28,825 nt of DNA from UBA5972 sp964637875 (lineage in GTDB: Bacteria > Pseudomonadota > Alphaproteobacteria > Rhodobacterales > Rhodobacteraceae). The position numbers were made by a program, and so were the translations under genes. The notes under the pieces are model-generated. The model worked only from the letters and a program-made list of their open reading frames with translations. It made no database searches and was not told the origin of the DNA. Positions 15,411 to 24,089 of this stretch are shown here, piece after piece (the stretch's first letter is position 1; each line of letters opens with the position of its first letter). The DNA lies in assembly GCA_964637875.1 (NCBI GenBank), contig CAZWXK010000030.1, forward strand, positions 1 through 28,825. Reading direction: 5' to 3'.

Positions 15411-16391
15411 ATGGCTATTAAATTGGCGGATATCACGCTCGATCCGCCCGTTTTTCTTGCACCGCTTGCGGGGATCACCGATCTGCCGTTTCGAAATCTT
15501 GTGCAGGAATTCGGTGCAGGACTGGTGGTATCGGAAATGGTGGCAAGTCAGGAAATGGTTCACGCGCACGTACCCACCCGCGCCCGGGCCGAGCTGGGGC
15601 TTGGCGTTGCCAGAACCGCCGTGCAGATCGCCGGTCGCGAGGCCCGCTGGATGGCCGAAGCGGCGCGCATGCTTGCGGATCGCGGCGCGCGGATCATCGA
15701 TATCAACATGGGATGCCCCGCAAAAAAGGTGACGGGGGGGCAGTCGGGCTCGGCCCTGATGCGCGATCCCGACCACGCGCTGCGCCTGATCGAGGCGGTG
15801 GTTGCTGCGGTCGAGGTGCCGGTCACCCTCAAGATGCGGCTGGGCTGGGATGACGACAGTATCAACGCCCCCCAACTTGCCCGCCTGGCCGAAGGCGCCG
15901 GCGTGCAGATGATCACGGTGCATGGGCGGACACGCTGCCAGTTCTACAAGGGCCGCGCCGACTGGCGCAAGGTGGGTGAAGTGGTTGGCGCCGTCGCAAT
16001 TCCGGTTGTCGTCAATGGCGACATCATTGATACCGCGACCGCCCGCATGGCGTTGCAACAGTCGGGCGCGGCGGGTGTCATGGTCGGCCGCGGGGCGCGG
16101 GGCGCGCCCTGGCGGCTGGCGGAAATCGCCGCCGCGCTGTTCGGCGCGCCGGCGCCCGAAATTCCCGCCTCCGCCGCGCTGGCGGGGTTGATCCGGCGCC
16201 ATTACGCCGCAATGCTTGATTTCTACGGGCCGGAGCTGGGGGTCAGGGTCGCGCGCAAGCATCTGGGCTGGTACATGGACGGGGCGGGAACCGATCCCGC
16301 CATTCGGCGCATGGTGCTGACCGAGGATCAGCCCGCGCGCGTGCATGCGCTGATCGATCAGATTGCGCCCCCCGCGAGGCAGGCCGCATGA
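15411..16391 (+). CDS. dusB: tRNA-dihydrouridine synthase (NifR3/DusB)
   Basis: The 326-residue flavoprotein reduces uridine to dihydrouridine in the tRNA D-loop. The FMN-binding start FLAPLAGITDLPFRN, the catalytic cysteine in NMGCPAKKVTGGQSGSALM and MITVHGRTRCQFYKG identify it. C-terminal helices (KHLGWYMDGAG) match the tRNA-binding part. ATG 15411 has AAAGGA 8 bases upstream. The open frame back to 15093 overlaps ispDF and is rejected. As nifR3 it conventionally heads the ntrBC operon. The stop overlaps the ntrB ATG as ATGA. Confidence 0.96.
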   Translation: MAIKLADITLDPPVFLAPLAGITDLPFRNLVQEFGAGLVVSEMVASQEMVHAHVPTRARAELGLGVARTAVQIAGREARWMAEAARMLADRGARIIDINMGCPAKKVTGGQSGSALMRDPDHALRLIEAVVAAVEVPVTLKMRLGWDDDSINAPQLARLAEGAGVQMITVHGRTRCQFYKGRADWRKVGEVVGAVAIPVVVNGDIIDTATARMALQQSGAAGVMVGRGARGAPWRLAEIAAALFGAPAPEIPASAALAGLIRRHYAAMLDFYGPELGVRVARKHLGWYMDGAGTDPAIRRMVLTEDQPARVHALIDQIAPPARQAA

Positions 16392-17670
16392 GCCCCGCCA
16401 TGTCCGATCAGATATGGCAGGCCCTGCCCATTCCGGGCTTTGTCGTCGATGGCAGCGACCGGGTGATTCAGATCAACCCGGCAACCGAAAGCTTTCTCAA
16501 TACCGGGCACAAGGCGCTTGCGGGTCGTGTTCTGGCTGACTGCCTGTCGCTGGATGTCGATATCGCGCCCTTGCTGGAGCGCGCCCGCAAGGGGCAGTCG
16601 GATCTGTTTCAGCATGATGTGACCACCCGCCGGGGCGGCGAGGTGGCGGTGCTGTGCGACCTGCAGATTGCGCCGCTGGGCGACGATGGTACCGGGGCCA
16701 TGCTGGTGCTGCTGCATCCGCGCCAGATCAAGGGTCGCCTTGGCCGTGCATTGCGCCCAAAGACGGCTGCCCGCACGGCGATCGGGCTGGCCGACATGCT
16801 GGCCCACGAGATCAAGAACCCGCTGGCCGGCATCACCGGCGCGGCCCAGCTGTTGTCGATGTCGCTTGGCAAGGAGGATCGGGAGCTGACCGACATGATC
16901 CTGCAGGAAACCCGCCGGATCGTCGATCTTCTGAAACAGGTCGAACAGTTCGGCGATCTGCGCACCCCCGACCGGAGGCCGGTCAACATTCACGATCTGC
17001 TCGAACGGGCGCGGATGTCGGCGCATCTGGGCGCGGCGGCAAGCATGCGTTTTCGCGATGAATACGATCCTTCGCTGCCCCCGACGCTGGCGGATGCGGA
17101 TCAGATGATGCAGGTCTTTGCCAATCTCTTTGCAAACGCCGCGCAGGCCGCCGGCCCCGATGGAGGCACGATCACCATCCGGACCTATTTCGAGCTGGGT
17201 CTCAGGCTGCGCTCGGATGATGGCGGCCATGCCGTGCCGCTGCAGATCGAGATCATTGACGACGGTCCAGGCATTCCCGATGCCTTGCTGGAGTCGGTCT
17301 TTGACCCCTTTGTTTCGGGGCGCGAGAACGGCACCGGGCTGGGGCTGGCGCTGGTATCAAAGATCATTGCCGAACACGAGGGAACAATTGTTGTCACATC
17401 GCGTCCGGGGCGCACGAGTTTTCGCATCTCTTTGCCTGTCGTCCAGGATTCGGGGCCNNNNNNNNNNNNNNNNNNNNNNNNNNNNNNNNNNNNNNNNNNN
17501 NNNNNNNNNNNNNNNNNNNNNNNNNNNNNNNNNNNNNNNNNNNNNNNNNNNNNNNNNGTCCGGGGCGCACGAGTTTTCGCATCTCTTTGCCTGTCGTCCA
17601 GGATTCGGGGCCGGACTCGGGGGCGGACTCGGGGGCGGGCGCGCGCGATACTGACAGGGAGACCCGCTGA
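16388..17670 (+). CDS. ntrB: nitrogen-sensing histidine kinase NtrB, interrupted by an assembly gap
   Basis: A cytoplasmic kinase/phosphatase that controls NtrC. There is an N-terminal PAS-type domain (about 5-115). The phosphorylated His140 is in MLAHEIKNPLAG. The ATP-binding boxes are FANLFANAAQA (N), DDGPGIPD (G1), FDPFVSG (F) and NGTGLGLALV (G2). A 100-N gap (17458-17557) cuts the coding sequence, with an identical 55-bp segment on each side. Taking those as one copy gives a continuous frame of exactly 376 codons, ending in DSGP DSGA DSGA and then GARDTDRETR before the TGA at 17668-17670. So the gene is probably intact and the gap artificial, though the repeat number is uncertain. It overlaps dusB (ATGA) and ntrC (TGATG). 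Confidence 0.9.
17403..17457 (+). repeat. 55-bp segment, left copy beside the N gap
   Basis: Identical over 55 bases to 17558-17612 and directly adjacent to the run of Ns. It encodes the last conserved strand of the NtrB kinase domain. It is most simply an unmerged contig overlap rather than a biological duplication. Confidence 0.95.
17458..17557. other. assembly gap of exactly 100 N
   Basis: A round 100-N run is the usual placeholder for a gap of unknown size. Because both flanks are the same 55-bp sequence, the true gap may be zero or negative in length. Confidence 0.99.
17558..17612 (+). repeat. 55-bp segment, right copy beside the N gap
   Basis: Second identical copy of 17403-17457. It continues without break into the ntrB stop codon and the ntrC start. 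Confidence 0.95.
17601..17636 (+). repeat. 12-bp tandem repeat encoding DSG(P/A)
   Basis: Three units occur in a row: GGATTCGGGGCC (17601-17612) and GGACTCGGGGGC twice (17613-17624, 17625-17636). They keep frame and encode DSGP, DSGA, DSGA near the NtrB C-terminus. The assembly gap breaks at the end of the first unit, so the real copy number may differ. Confidence 0.85.
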
Positions 17671-19028
17671 TGGACGGAACCGTTCTTGTTGCCGATGACG
17701 ATCGCACCATCCGCACGGTGCTGACCCAGGCCTATACGCGGGCGGGCTGCAAGGTGCATGCGACATCGTCTCTGGCGACATTGCTGCGCTGGGTCGAGGA
17801 AGGGCGCGGCGATCTGGTGGTAAGCGACGTGATGATGCCCGATGGCAACGGTCTCGAGGTGCTGCCGCGCATTGGCAAGCTGCGCCCGGATCTGCCGGTG
17901 ATCGTGATTTCGGCCCAGAACACCATCATGACGGCGATCCAGGCGGCCGAGGCCGAGGCCTATGACTATATGCCCAAGCCGTTCGATCTGCCCGATCTGA
18001 TGAAACGCTCGGCGCGCGCACTTGAACGGCCCAAGGAGCGTCGCGCGCCGGTGCGTGCCGACAGCGGCGACGACCTGCCCCTGATCGGCCGCACCCCGGC
18101 CATGCAGGAATTGTATCGGCTGGTCGCGCGCATATTGAACACTGATCTGCCGGTGCTGATTTCGGGCGAAAGCGGCACCGGAAAATCATTGATCGCGCGT
18201 GTGATACATGACCACTCCGACCGGCGCGGCCTGCCCATGGTGGTGGCCGGGACGGCCGACTTTGACGAGATCGGCGCCGTTCACGACGTGATGGCCCGCG
18301 CGGGTACCGGCGTTCTGCTGCTGGAAGAACCGAGCGACCTGTCCCCGATGGCGCAGGCACGCCTTGTGCGGGGGCTTGACTCGCTGGGCGACAAGGCCCC
18401 GCGGGTGTTGGCAACCACCCAGGCCGACCTGCCCCGCCTGGTCGAGGAAGGGGGCTTTCGGGCCGATCTGTATTACCGTCTTTCGGTGGTGTCGCTCGAA
18501 GTGCCGCCCTTGCGCGCGCGCATGGATGACATTCCCCTGCTGGCCGAACATTTCCTCGCCCAGATCGATACCGACATGGGTGGGGACAAGCGCCTTTCCC
18601 AAGGGGCGCTGGACCAGATGCGCAGATATGTCTGGCCCGGCAATGTGCGCCAGCTGGAAAACACGGTTCGCCGTCTGGCCCTGACCTGCCCCCAGGCCGA
18701 GATCTCGGCCAGCGATTTCCTGGCGATCCCCGGCCCATCCGATCAGGGGCTCAGCCCCGTTCGCCGCGCGGGCGGGGAAAAACTGTCGGAATCGATTCGC
18801 GCGCATCTGCAACGCTATTTCGATCTTCACGGCGAGACCCTGCCTCCGGCCGGGCTGTACGGGCGCATCCTGCGGGAAATGGAACGCCCGCTGATCGAAC
18901 TTTCCCTGGATGCCACGGGGGGCAATCAGGCGAAATGTGCGGAATTGCTGGGCATCAATCGCAATACATTGAGGAAAAAGATCGCCGATCTTGATATTCA
19001 GGTGACACGCCGCCGGAAATTGGTGTAA
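17670..19028 (+). CDS. ntrC: nitrogen response regulator NtrC lacking the GAFTGA loop
   Basis: A 452-residue response regulator. The receiver domain has the acidic pocket D9-D11, phospho-acceptor D53 and K103. The AAA+ domain has Walker A GESGTGKS (166-173) and a Walker B-like GVLLLEE (214-220). The GAFTGA loop that contacts sigma-54 is missing: the sequence goes from VVAGTADFDEIG straight to VMARAGTGVLL. The C-terminal Fis-type helix-turn-helix includes AELLGINRNTLRKKI. This is the known Rhodobacter-type NtrC, which activates the sigma-70 polymerase in R. capsulatus. The start ATG overlaps the ntrB stop. It is regulated by NtrB phosphorylation, ultimately through PII proteins not encoded here. 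Confidence 0.95.
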   Translation: MDGTVLVADDDRTIRTVLTQAYTRAGCKVHATSSLATLLRWVEEGRGDLVVSDVMMPDGNGLEVLPRIGKLRPDLPVIVISAQNTIMTAIQAAEAEAYDYMPKPFDLPDLMKRSARALERPKERRAPVRADSGDDLPLIGRTPAMQELYRLVARILNTDLPVLISGESGTGKSLIARVIHDHSDRRGLPMVVAGTADFDEIGAVHDVMARAGTGVLLLEEPSDLSPMAQARLVRGLDSLGDKAPRVLATTQADLPRLVEEGGFRADLYYRLSVVSLEVPPLRARMDDIPLLAEHFLAQIDTDMGGDKRLSQGALDQMRRYVWPGNVRQLENTVRRLALTCPQAEISASDFLAIPGPSDQGLSPVRRAGGEKLSESIRAHLQRYFDLHGETLPPAGLYGRILREMERPLIELSLDATGGNQAKCAELLGINRNTLRKKIADLDIQVTRRRKLV

Positions 19029-19096
19029 GAATGTCACAGTAACTGTGGTATTGGCGAGAATGTGCAGTGTCGTTTCAGCCGGATTGTGACATTTTT
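19027..19096 (+). terminator. long stem-loop or operator between ntrC and ntrY
   Basis: AAGAATGTCACA (19027-19038) pairs with TGTGACATTTTT (19085-19096) over 12 positions with one G-U pair, enclosing a 46-base loop. The left arm starts in the ntrC stop codon and the right arm ends in five Ts. A competing palindrome CACAGT-A-ACTGTG lies at 19035-19047. It may partly terminate ntrBC transcription, or bind a regulator ahead of ntrY. Confidence 0.45.
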
Positions 19097-19206
19097 CCCG
19101 CGCCGGACGTGACCGGGGACAGGACCGGGGGCAGCCCGGCAGACAGGAAAACGATGCGCGGCCGCGACCACAAGGCCGACATCAACTCCCATGGCGGATA
19201 CTGGGG

Positions 19207-21468
19207 ATGGCACAGGCAGGGTTGAGCGCGTCTCGTGCGTGGGTCTGGATGAACCGGCTGCGCAGGCAGCGCCGGGTGCGCAACCTGGCGACATTGGGGC
19301 TGGTTCTGACCGGTCCCGCGCTGGCACTGGCGACCTTTGCCGCACTCAACCTTTTCGAACAGGGCACCCCCAGCCGCAGCCTGCGCTATGTGCTGCTGGC
19401 CGACCTGGTATATGTGCTGGTGGTGGCCGCGCTGGTGTTGCAGCGGGTTGCGCGGATGATCGCGGCCCGGCGCGCGAAATCGGCGGGGTCGCGGCTGCAT
19501 CTGCGGCTTTCGGGTGTCTTTGCGGTCATCGCGCTGATCCCGACCGTTCTGGTGGCCGTCTTTGCCACGGCGACGTTGAATTTCGGTCTCGAAGGCTGGT
19601 TCTCGGACCGCGTGCGACTGGTTGTCGGCAACTCGCTCAGGGCGGCGCAGGCCTATGAACGCGAAAAACGCGTGGCGCTGGTCAATGATGCCGATGCGCT
19701 TGCGCGGTTCCTCGATTCCGCCAGACGACTGAATCCCCTCATGTCCGAGGGCGAGCTGCGCCAATTGCTGACCGAGGGCCAGAAACAGAGCCAGCGCGGC
19801 CTGCGTGTGGCCTATGTGATCGACGGCAAGGGGCAGCTGGTGGCGCGTGGCGAGCGCAGCTATCTGTTCGATTACGTGCGCCCCGGCGCAGACCGGATTG
19901 CTCGCGCCGCCGAAGGCCGGACCGTCGTCATTCGCGACTGGACGAATGACGAGTTCAGGGCGCTGGTCAAGCTGCGCGCATTCGCCGACCGCTATCTTTA
20001 CGTCTCGCGCCGGGTGGATGGCGCCATCCTGAACCTGCTTGACGAGACCAAGGACTCGATCAAGCTGTATCAGCAACTGGAACGGGATCGAGGGCGATTA
20101 TTGTTCGAGTTCGGGTTGATCTACCTGGGCTTTGCCGTCATCGTGATCCTGGCTGCCGTGTGGTTGGGCCTGTGGTTCGCCGAACGCCTTTCGCGCCCGG
20201 TGGGCCGGCTGGCCGGCGCGGTACAGCGGGTCGGCGCAGGCGATTTCAATGTCCGCGTGCGCGAGGAAGAGGGCGATGACGAGATCGCCATGCTCAGCCG
20301 TGTCTTCAACCAGATGACCCGGCAGCTCAAGACGCAGCGCGATGCCCTGATTGAAACCAACGCCCAGACCGAGCGCCGCCGTCGCCTGTTCGATTCGATT
20401 CTGACAGGGGTCACGACCGGCGTGATCGGGCTGGATCCCCGCGGGCAGATCGACCTTGTGAACCCGGCCGCGGTGGCCTTGCTGGGGTTGGATCCCGACG
20501 CCGATATCGGTCGCCTGCTGGGCGAGCGGGTCCCCGAATTCGCCTATCTCTTTGACGAGATCAGCCAGGGTCGTGGCCAGGTCGCCCAGCAGGAGATCCA
20601 GCTGACCCGTGCCGGCACCGGCGAGAACCTGCTGGTGCGTATCGCGACCCGCAAGAACGAGGACGGCAACATCGAGGGCTATGTCGTCACCTTCGATGAT
20701 GTGACCGATCTGGTCTCGGCCCAGCGCATGGCCGCCTGGGGCGATGTGGCGCGCCGGATCGCCCATGAGATCAAGAACCCCCTGACGCCGATCCAGCTGT
20801 CGGCCGAACGGCTGCGGCGGAAATTCTCGTCCGTGCCGGGGGTCGATGTCGATGTCCTCGAACAATATACCGAGGTCATCGTCCGCCAGACATCGGATTT
20901 GCGGCGTATCGTTGACGAATTCTCGCGCTTTGCCCGCATGCCCGAGCCCGAGCGACGCCAGAACGACCTTGTGAAACTGGTGCGCGACGCGGTTCTGCTG
21001 CAGCAGAACGCCCTGCCCGATGTCGCGCTGGAAATCGCATGCGACCATGCCGAAATCTGGGGGCACGTCGATGCGACCATGATCTCGCAGGCGTTGATGA
21101 ACCTGATCAAGAATGCCGCCGAGGCAATCGAGGCGCGCCGTGCAGGGGGGGATCGGGAGTTCCGCGCGCGCATCCTGCTGGGCATGGTTCAGGATGGAAC
21201 CGATACGGTAATCACGATCTCGGACAACGGCATCGGTCTGCCCGAAAACCGCGCCCGCCTGTTCGAACCCTATGTGACCAACCGGGAAAAGGGTACGGGG
21301 CTGGGGCTGTCGATCGTCAAGAAGATCATCGAGGAACATGGCGGCACGCTGGAACTGCTGGACGCCGAAATATTTGCGGGCGACACCCGTTTTGGCGCAA
21401 TGGCGCGCATCAAGCTGCCGATGACGAGCCTGGCGCGCCCGAAAGACGGGGGTCGCAAGGTGGCATGA
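19207..21468 (+). CDS. ntrY: membrane sensor histidine kinase NtrY
   Basis: A 753-residue inner-membrane kinase, partner of NtrX. Hydrophobic helices lie at about residues 27-50, 61-82, 99-126 and 298-325, with a roughly 170-residue periplasmic sensing region before the last. A HAMP linker follows (about 326-380), then a PAS domain (395-500) and HisKA with His520 in RRIAHEIKNPLTPIQLSAER. The ATP-binding boxes are LMNLIKNAAEAI, ISDNGIGLP and KGTGLGLSIVKKIIEEHGG. Length and layout match NtrY. ATG 19207 is used with only a weak ribosome site, and ATG 19249 is a possible alternative. The 178-bp spacer after ntrC suggests that ntrYX may have its own promoter. Confidence 0.95.
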   Translation: MAQAGLSASRAWVWMNRLRRQRRVRNLATLGLVLTGPALALATFAALNLFEQGTPSRSLRYVLLADLVYVLVVAALVLQRVARMIAARRAKSAGSRLHLRLSGVFAVIALIPTVLVAVFATATLNFGLEGWFSDRVRLVVGNSLRAAQAYEREKRVALVNDADALARFLDSARRLNPLMSEGELRQLLTEGQKQSQRGLRVAYVIDGKGQLVARGERSYLFDYVRPGADRIARAAEGRTVVIRDWTNDEFRALVKLRAFADRYLYVSRRVDGAILNLLDETKDSIKLYQQLERDRGRLLFEFGLIYLGFAVIVILAAVWLGLWFAERLSRPVGRLAGAVQRVGAGDFNVRVREEEGDDEIAMLSRVFNQMTRQLKTQRDALIETNAQTERRRRLFDSILTGVTTGVIGLDPRGQIDLVNPAAVALLGLDPDADIGRLLGERVPEFAYLFDEISQGRGQVAQQEIQLTRAGTGENLLVRIATRKNEDGNIEGYVVTFDDVTDLVSAQRMAAWGDVARRIAHEIKNPLTPIQLSAERLRRKFSSVPGVDVDVLEQYTEVIVRQTSDLRRIVDEFSRFARMPEPERRQNDLVKLVRDAVLLQQNALPDVALEIACDHAEIWGHVDATMISQALMNLIKNAAEAIEARRAGGDREFRARILLGMVQDGTDTVITISDNGIGLPENRARLFEPYVTNREKGTGLGLSIVKKIIEEHGGTLELLDAEIFAGDTRFGAMARIKLPMTSLARPKDGGRKVA

Positions 21469-21489
21469 GGGACTGCATGGGGAATTTCT

Positions 21490-22890
21490 ATGGGTGATAT
21501 TCTGGTTGTTGACGACGAAAAGGACATTCGCGAACTGATTGCGGACATCCTTCAGGATGAGGGGTTCACGACCCGCCTTGCAGGCGATTCCGACAGCTGC
21601 ATGCGCGAAATCAACCGCGAGCCACCGGATCTGATCATCCTGGATATCTGGCTCAAGGACAGCCGCATGGATGGCATCGACATTCTGAAAACCACGCGGC
21701 GCGACAACCCCGACATTCCGGTGGTCATCATTTCCGGCCACGGGAATATCGAGATCGCGGTCGCGGCGGTCAAACAGGGCGCCTATGATTTCATCGAAAA
21801 GCCGTTCAACATCGATCAGCTTCTGGTGGTCATCAGCCGCGCCATGGAGGCGTCGCGCCTGCGTCGTGAAAACGCGCAACTGAAACATGCCGATGTCACC
21901 TCGTCGGTGATGATCGGCTCAAGCCCCGCCTTTCGCACCCTCAAGGGGCAGCTCGACAAGGTGACGCGTACCAATGGGCGGGTCATGCTGACCGGGCCGG
22001 CAGGCAGCGGCAAGGAGGTGGCGGCGCGCTATATCCATGCCCATTCCGATCGCGCGGGGCATCCGTTCATTTCGGTCAATTCCGCGTCGATTTCTCCCGA
22101 TCGCATGGAGGAGGTCCTGTTCGGACGTGAATCCATGGAACGCGGATACGAGCCCGGGCTGCTGGAACAGGCCCATGGCGGCATCCTGTTCTTCGACGAG
22201 GTTGCCGACATGCCGCTGGGCACGCAGTCGAAAATACTGCGGGTTCTGGTCGAGCAGCAGTTTCAGCGCGTTGGCGGTGCCGACAAGGTGCGGGTCGATC
22301 TGCGTGTGATCTCGGCCACCAACAGGGACCTGCAGGACGAGATTCGTGCCGGGCGCTTCCGCGAAGAGCTGTATCACCGGCTGAATGTCGTTCCCATTCA
22401 GGTGCCTTCGCTGGAAAGCCGCCGCGAGGACATACCCGAACTTGCCCGCCATTTCATCGCCGAGCTGAACCGCAGCCAGGGGCTGCCGTTGCGCGAACTT
22501 GCCCCTGATGCCGAGGCCCTGTTGCAGACAATGCGCTGGCCGGGCAATGTGCGCCAGCTCAAGAACGTGATCGAACGCGTGCTGATCCTGGGTCCCGATT
22601 CCGGCCCGATCGAGGCCTCGGAACTGCCCGAGGGTGAAACCCGGGGAAAGTCGGAAAACGGTTTCAGCCTGCCGGCAAGCCTTGCCACCTTGCCCCTGCG
22701 CGAAGCGCGCGAAATGTTCGAGCGCGAATACCTTCTGACCCAGATCAACAGGTTCGGCGGCAACATTTCGCGTACGGCCGCCTTTGTCGGGATGGAGCGC
22801 AGCGCCCTTCACCGCAAGCTGAAGTCGCTGAATGTCGTTACCACGACAAGGTCGGGAACCCGCGTGGCGCGGCTGCGCGACGGGGGCTAG
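21490..22890 (+). CDS. ntrX: response regulator NtrX
   Basis: A 466-residue regulator. The receiver domain has phospho-acceptor D52 (ILDIWLKD) and K104. The AAA+ domain has Walker A GPAGSGKE (169-176) and Walker B ILFFDE (232-237). The region where GAFTGA would be reads VLFGRESMERGYEPGLLEQA, so the sigma-54 contact loop is absent here too. The C-terminal Fis-type helix-turn-helix ends RTAAFVGMERSALHRKLKSL. ATG 21490 has GGGGAA about 5 bases upstream. It is 21 bp after ntrY and clearly co-transcribed. NtrX in alphaproteobacteria acts in nitrogen, redox and envelope control. It is followed by a convergent sulfur transporter, not by trkA and hfq as in many relatives. Confidence 0.95.
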   Translation: MGDILVVDDEKDIRELIADILQDEGFTTRLAGDSDSCMREINREPPDLIILDIWLKDSRMDGIDILKTTRRDNPDIPVVIISGHGNIEIAVAAVKQGAYDFIEKPFNIDQLLVVISRAMEASRLRRENAQLKHADVTSSVMIGSSPAFRTLKGQLDKVTRTNGRVMLTGPAGSGKEVAARYIHAHSDRAGHPFISVNSASISPDRMEEVLFGRESMERGYEPGLLEQAHGGILFFDEVADMPLGTQSKILRVLVEQQFQRVGGADKVRVDLRVISATNRDLQDEIRAGRFREELYHRLNVVPIQVPSLESRREDIPELARHFIAELNRSQGLPLRELAPDAEALLQTMRWPGNVRQLKNVIERVLILGPDSGPIEASELPEGETRGKSENGFSLPASLATLPLREAREMFEREYLLTQINRFGGNISRTAAFVGMERSALHRKLKSLNVVTTTRSGTRVARLRDGG

Positions 22891-22922
22891 GCATGTCGCG
22901 CATGACCGGTTTCAAGCCGGCC

Positions 22923-22979
22923 CGCAACACGGGGCCGAACGGGGCCGAACGGGGCCGACGCCCGCCTCGGGGGGCGGGC
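22923..22979 (-). repeat. GC-rich tandem repeat with hairpin between ntrX and yedE
   Basis: GGGGCCGAAC occurs at 22931-22940 and 22941-22950, with a third shortened copy from 22951. A hairpin follows: GCCCGCC (22960-22966) and GGCGGGC (22973-22979). It lies between convergent genes, so it may end transcription from both sides. Its first 13 bases (22923-22935, CGCAACACGGGGC) are identical to 1050-1062 beside fpr. Confidence 0.5.
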
Positions 22980-22985
22980 TGGCAT

Positions 22986-24044
22986 TCAGGCCCGTGCCAT
23001 CCGCGCCGCCGGTTGATCCATCACCGCGTCGGTGATGACCGCGCCGATCCACATGCTCAGCAGTGCCAGCCATGAGGTTGCCGTCAGGATTGACGTTCCG
23101 GTCAGCCCGTTGCCGATCGCACAACCACCTGCCAGCATGCCGCCAAACCCCATGAAGGCAGCGCCCACCATCCCGCGTCGCATCGGGGTCGGTCCGTCGA
23201 AACCCTGAAAGACGAATTCCCTGGTCACGATCGACGCCAGAAACGCCCCCAGAAAGACCCCCGGGATCAGGCCGATATCGAATTTCAGAACCGGGTTGCG
23301 GGTCAGAAAGAACATCAGCGTGTCGGCAGATGGTCCGGTGAAGGTGGCGCTCTGGATCGTGACCGGTTCAAAGCTGACGGCAGCGAGATACGAGGTCATG
23401 ATCCATCCCAGCGCGATCGAGAATCCAACCCCTGACGCCATGAACAGGCGTTTGACTCCGATCCGGTTGTGCCAGGCCAGCAGCAGGGCATAGGCCGCGA
23501 TTGCCAGGCCCAGGGCCAGCCCGCCCCATTCGGGCATGTAAAGCACGTCCGACAGGTCGATATTGCGTCCCTCGGGCGTGATCCACAGCGCCGCCAGACG
23601 GTTGCGCAGCGGGGCCAGCCATCCCGACAGGGCCATCTGCGCAAAGACGGCAAAGATCAGCCCGTTCATGACCGAGCGCAGGTTGCCGGTCGCCGCCAGC
23701 ACCAGAAGCCGCCCGGAACAGCCGCGGGTCAGGATCATCCCGGCTCCGAACATCAGCCCGCCCAGGATTGCCCCCGAATAAGAACCCGCGACCGACATGA
23801 TGCGGGCTTCGCTCGAGTCGAGGAACCCCAGCAGTTCGGCCCCCTGCGTCCAGACCATCGCGGTGGAAAAGGTCAGCAGCCACACGGCCGTGCTGGGGCC
23901 CATCCTGAATCGGGCAAATTCCACGGTTGCGGCCCGCAGGCAGAATCGCGATTGCTGTGCCGCCACGCCAAAGACCATTCCGACCAACAGGCCGACAAGG
24001 CCCGCAGCGTGCTGTTCGCCGATCGTTTCAACCAACCACAACAT
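22986..24044 (-). CDS. YeeE/YedE family sulfur-compound transporter
   Basis: A 352-residue inner-membrane protein with about nine or ten hydrophobic helices. Conserved cysteines of the family are seen at C35 (QSRFCLRAAT), C109 (LTRGCSGRLL) and C308 (LAGGCAIGNG). Members import thiosulfate (TsuA) or related sulfur species by passing them between cysteines. Which substrate this one takes is unknown. ATG 24044 has GAGGTGA 5 bases upstream, and an open extension to 24083 lacks such a site. It is divergent from the MFS gene across about 200 bp holding a palindrome. No TusA-like partner gene is next to it in the window. Confidence 0.88.
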   Translation of the reverse strand: MLWLVETIGEQHAAGLVGLLVGMVFGVAAQQSRFCLRAATVEFARFRMGPSTAVWLLTFSTAMVWTQGAELLGFLDSSEARIMSVAGSYSGAILGGLMFGAGMILTRGCSGRLLVLAATGNLRSVMNGLIFAVFAQMALSGWLAPLRNRLAALWITPEGRNIDLSDVLYMPEWGGLALGLAIAAYALLLAWHNRIGVKRLFMASGVGFSIALGWIMTSYLAAVSFEPVTIQSATFTGPSADTLMFFLTRNPVLKFDIGLIPGVFLGAFLASIVTREFVFQGFDGPTPMRRGMVGAAFMGFGGMLAGGCAIGNGLTGTSILTATSWLALLSMWIGAVITDAVMDQPAARMARA

Positions 24045-24089
24045 GTCGTCACCTCGCTCGGGTGGGTTCACTGTCAGATGCATTTATCT

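Noticed and set aside
16388..17457. NtrB as a truncated or gap-disrupted pseudogene
   Set aside because: The identical 55-bp flanks and the exact in-frame join show that the interruption is an assembly artefact.
17403..17612. 55-bp direct repeat as a transposon target duplication or recombination site
   Set aside because: It flanks only Ns of placeholder length and encodes a conserved kinase strand, so a contig overlap is simpler.
20098..21888. 596-codon open frame on the minus strand
   Set aside because: It is antisense to ntrY and ntrX, both of which have full domain sets.
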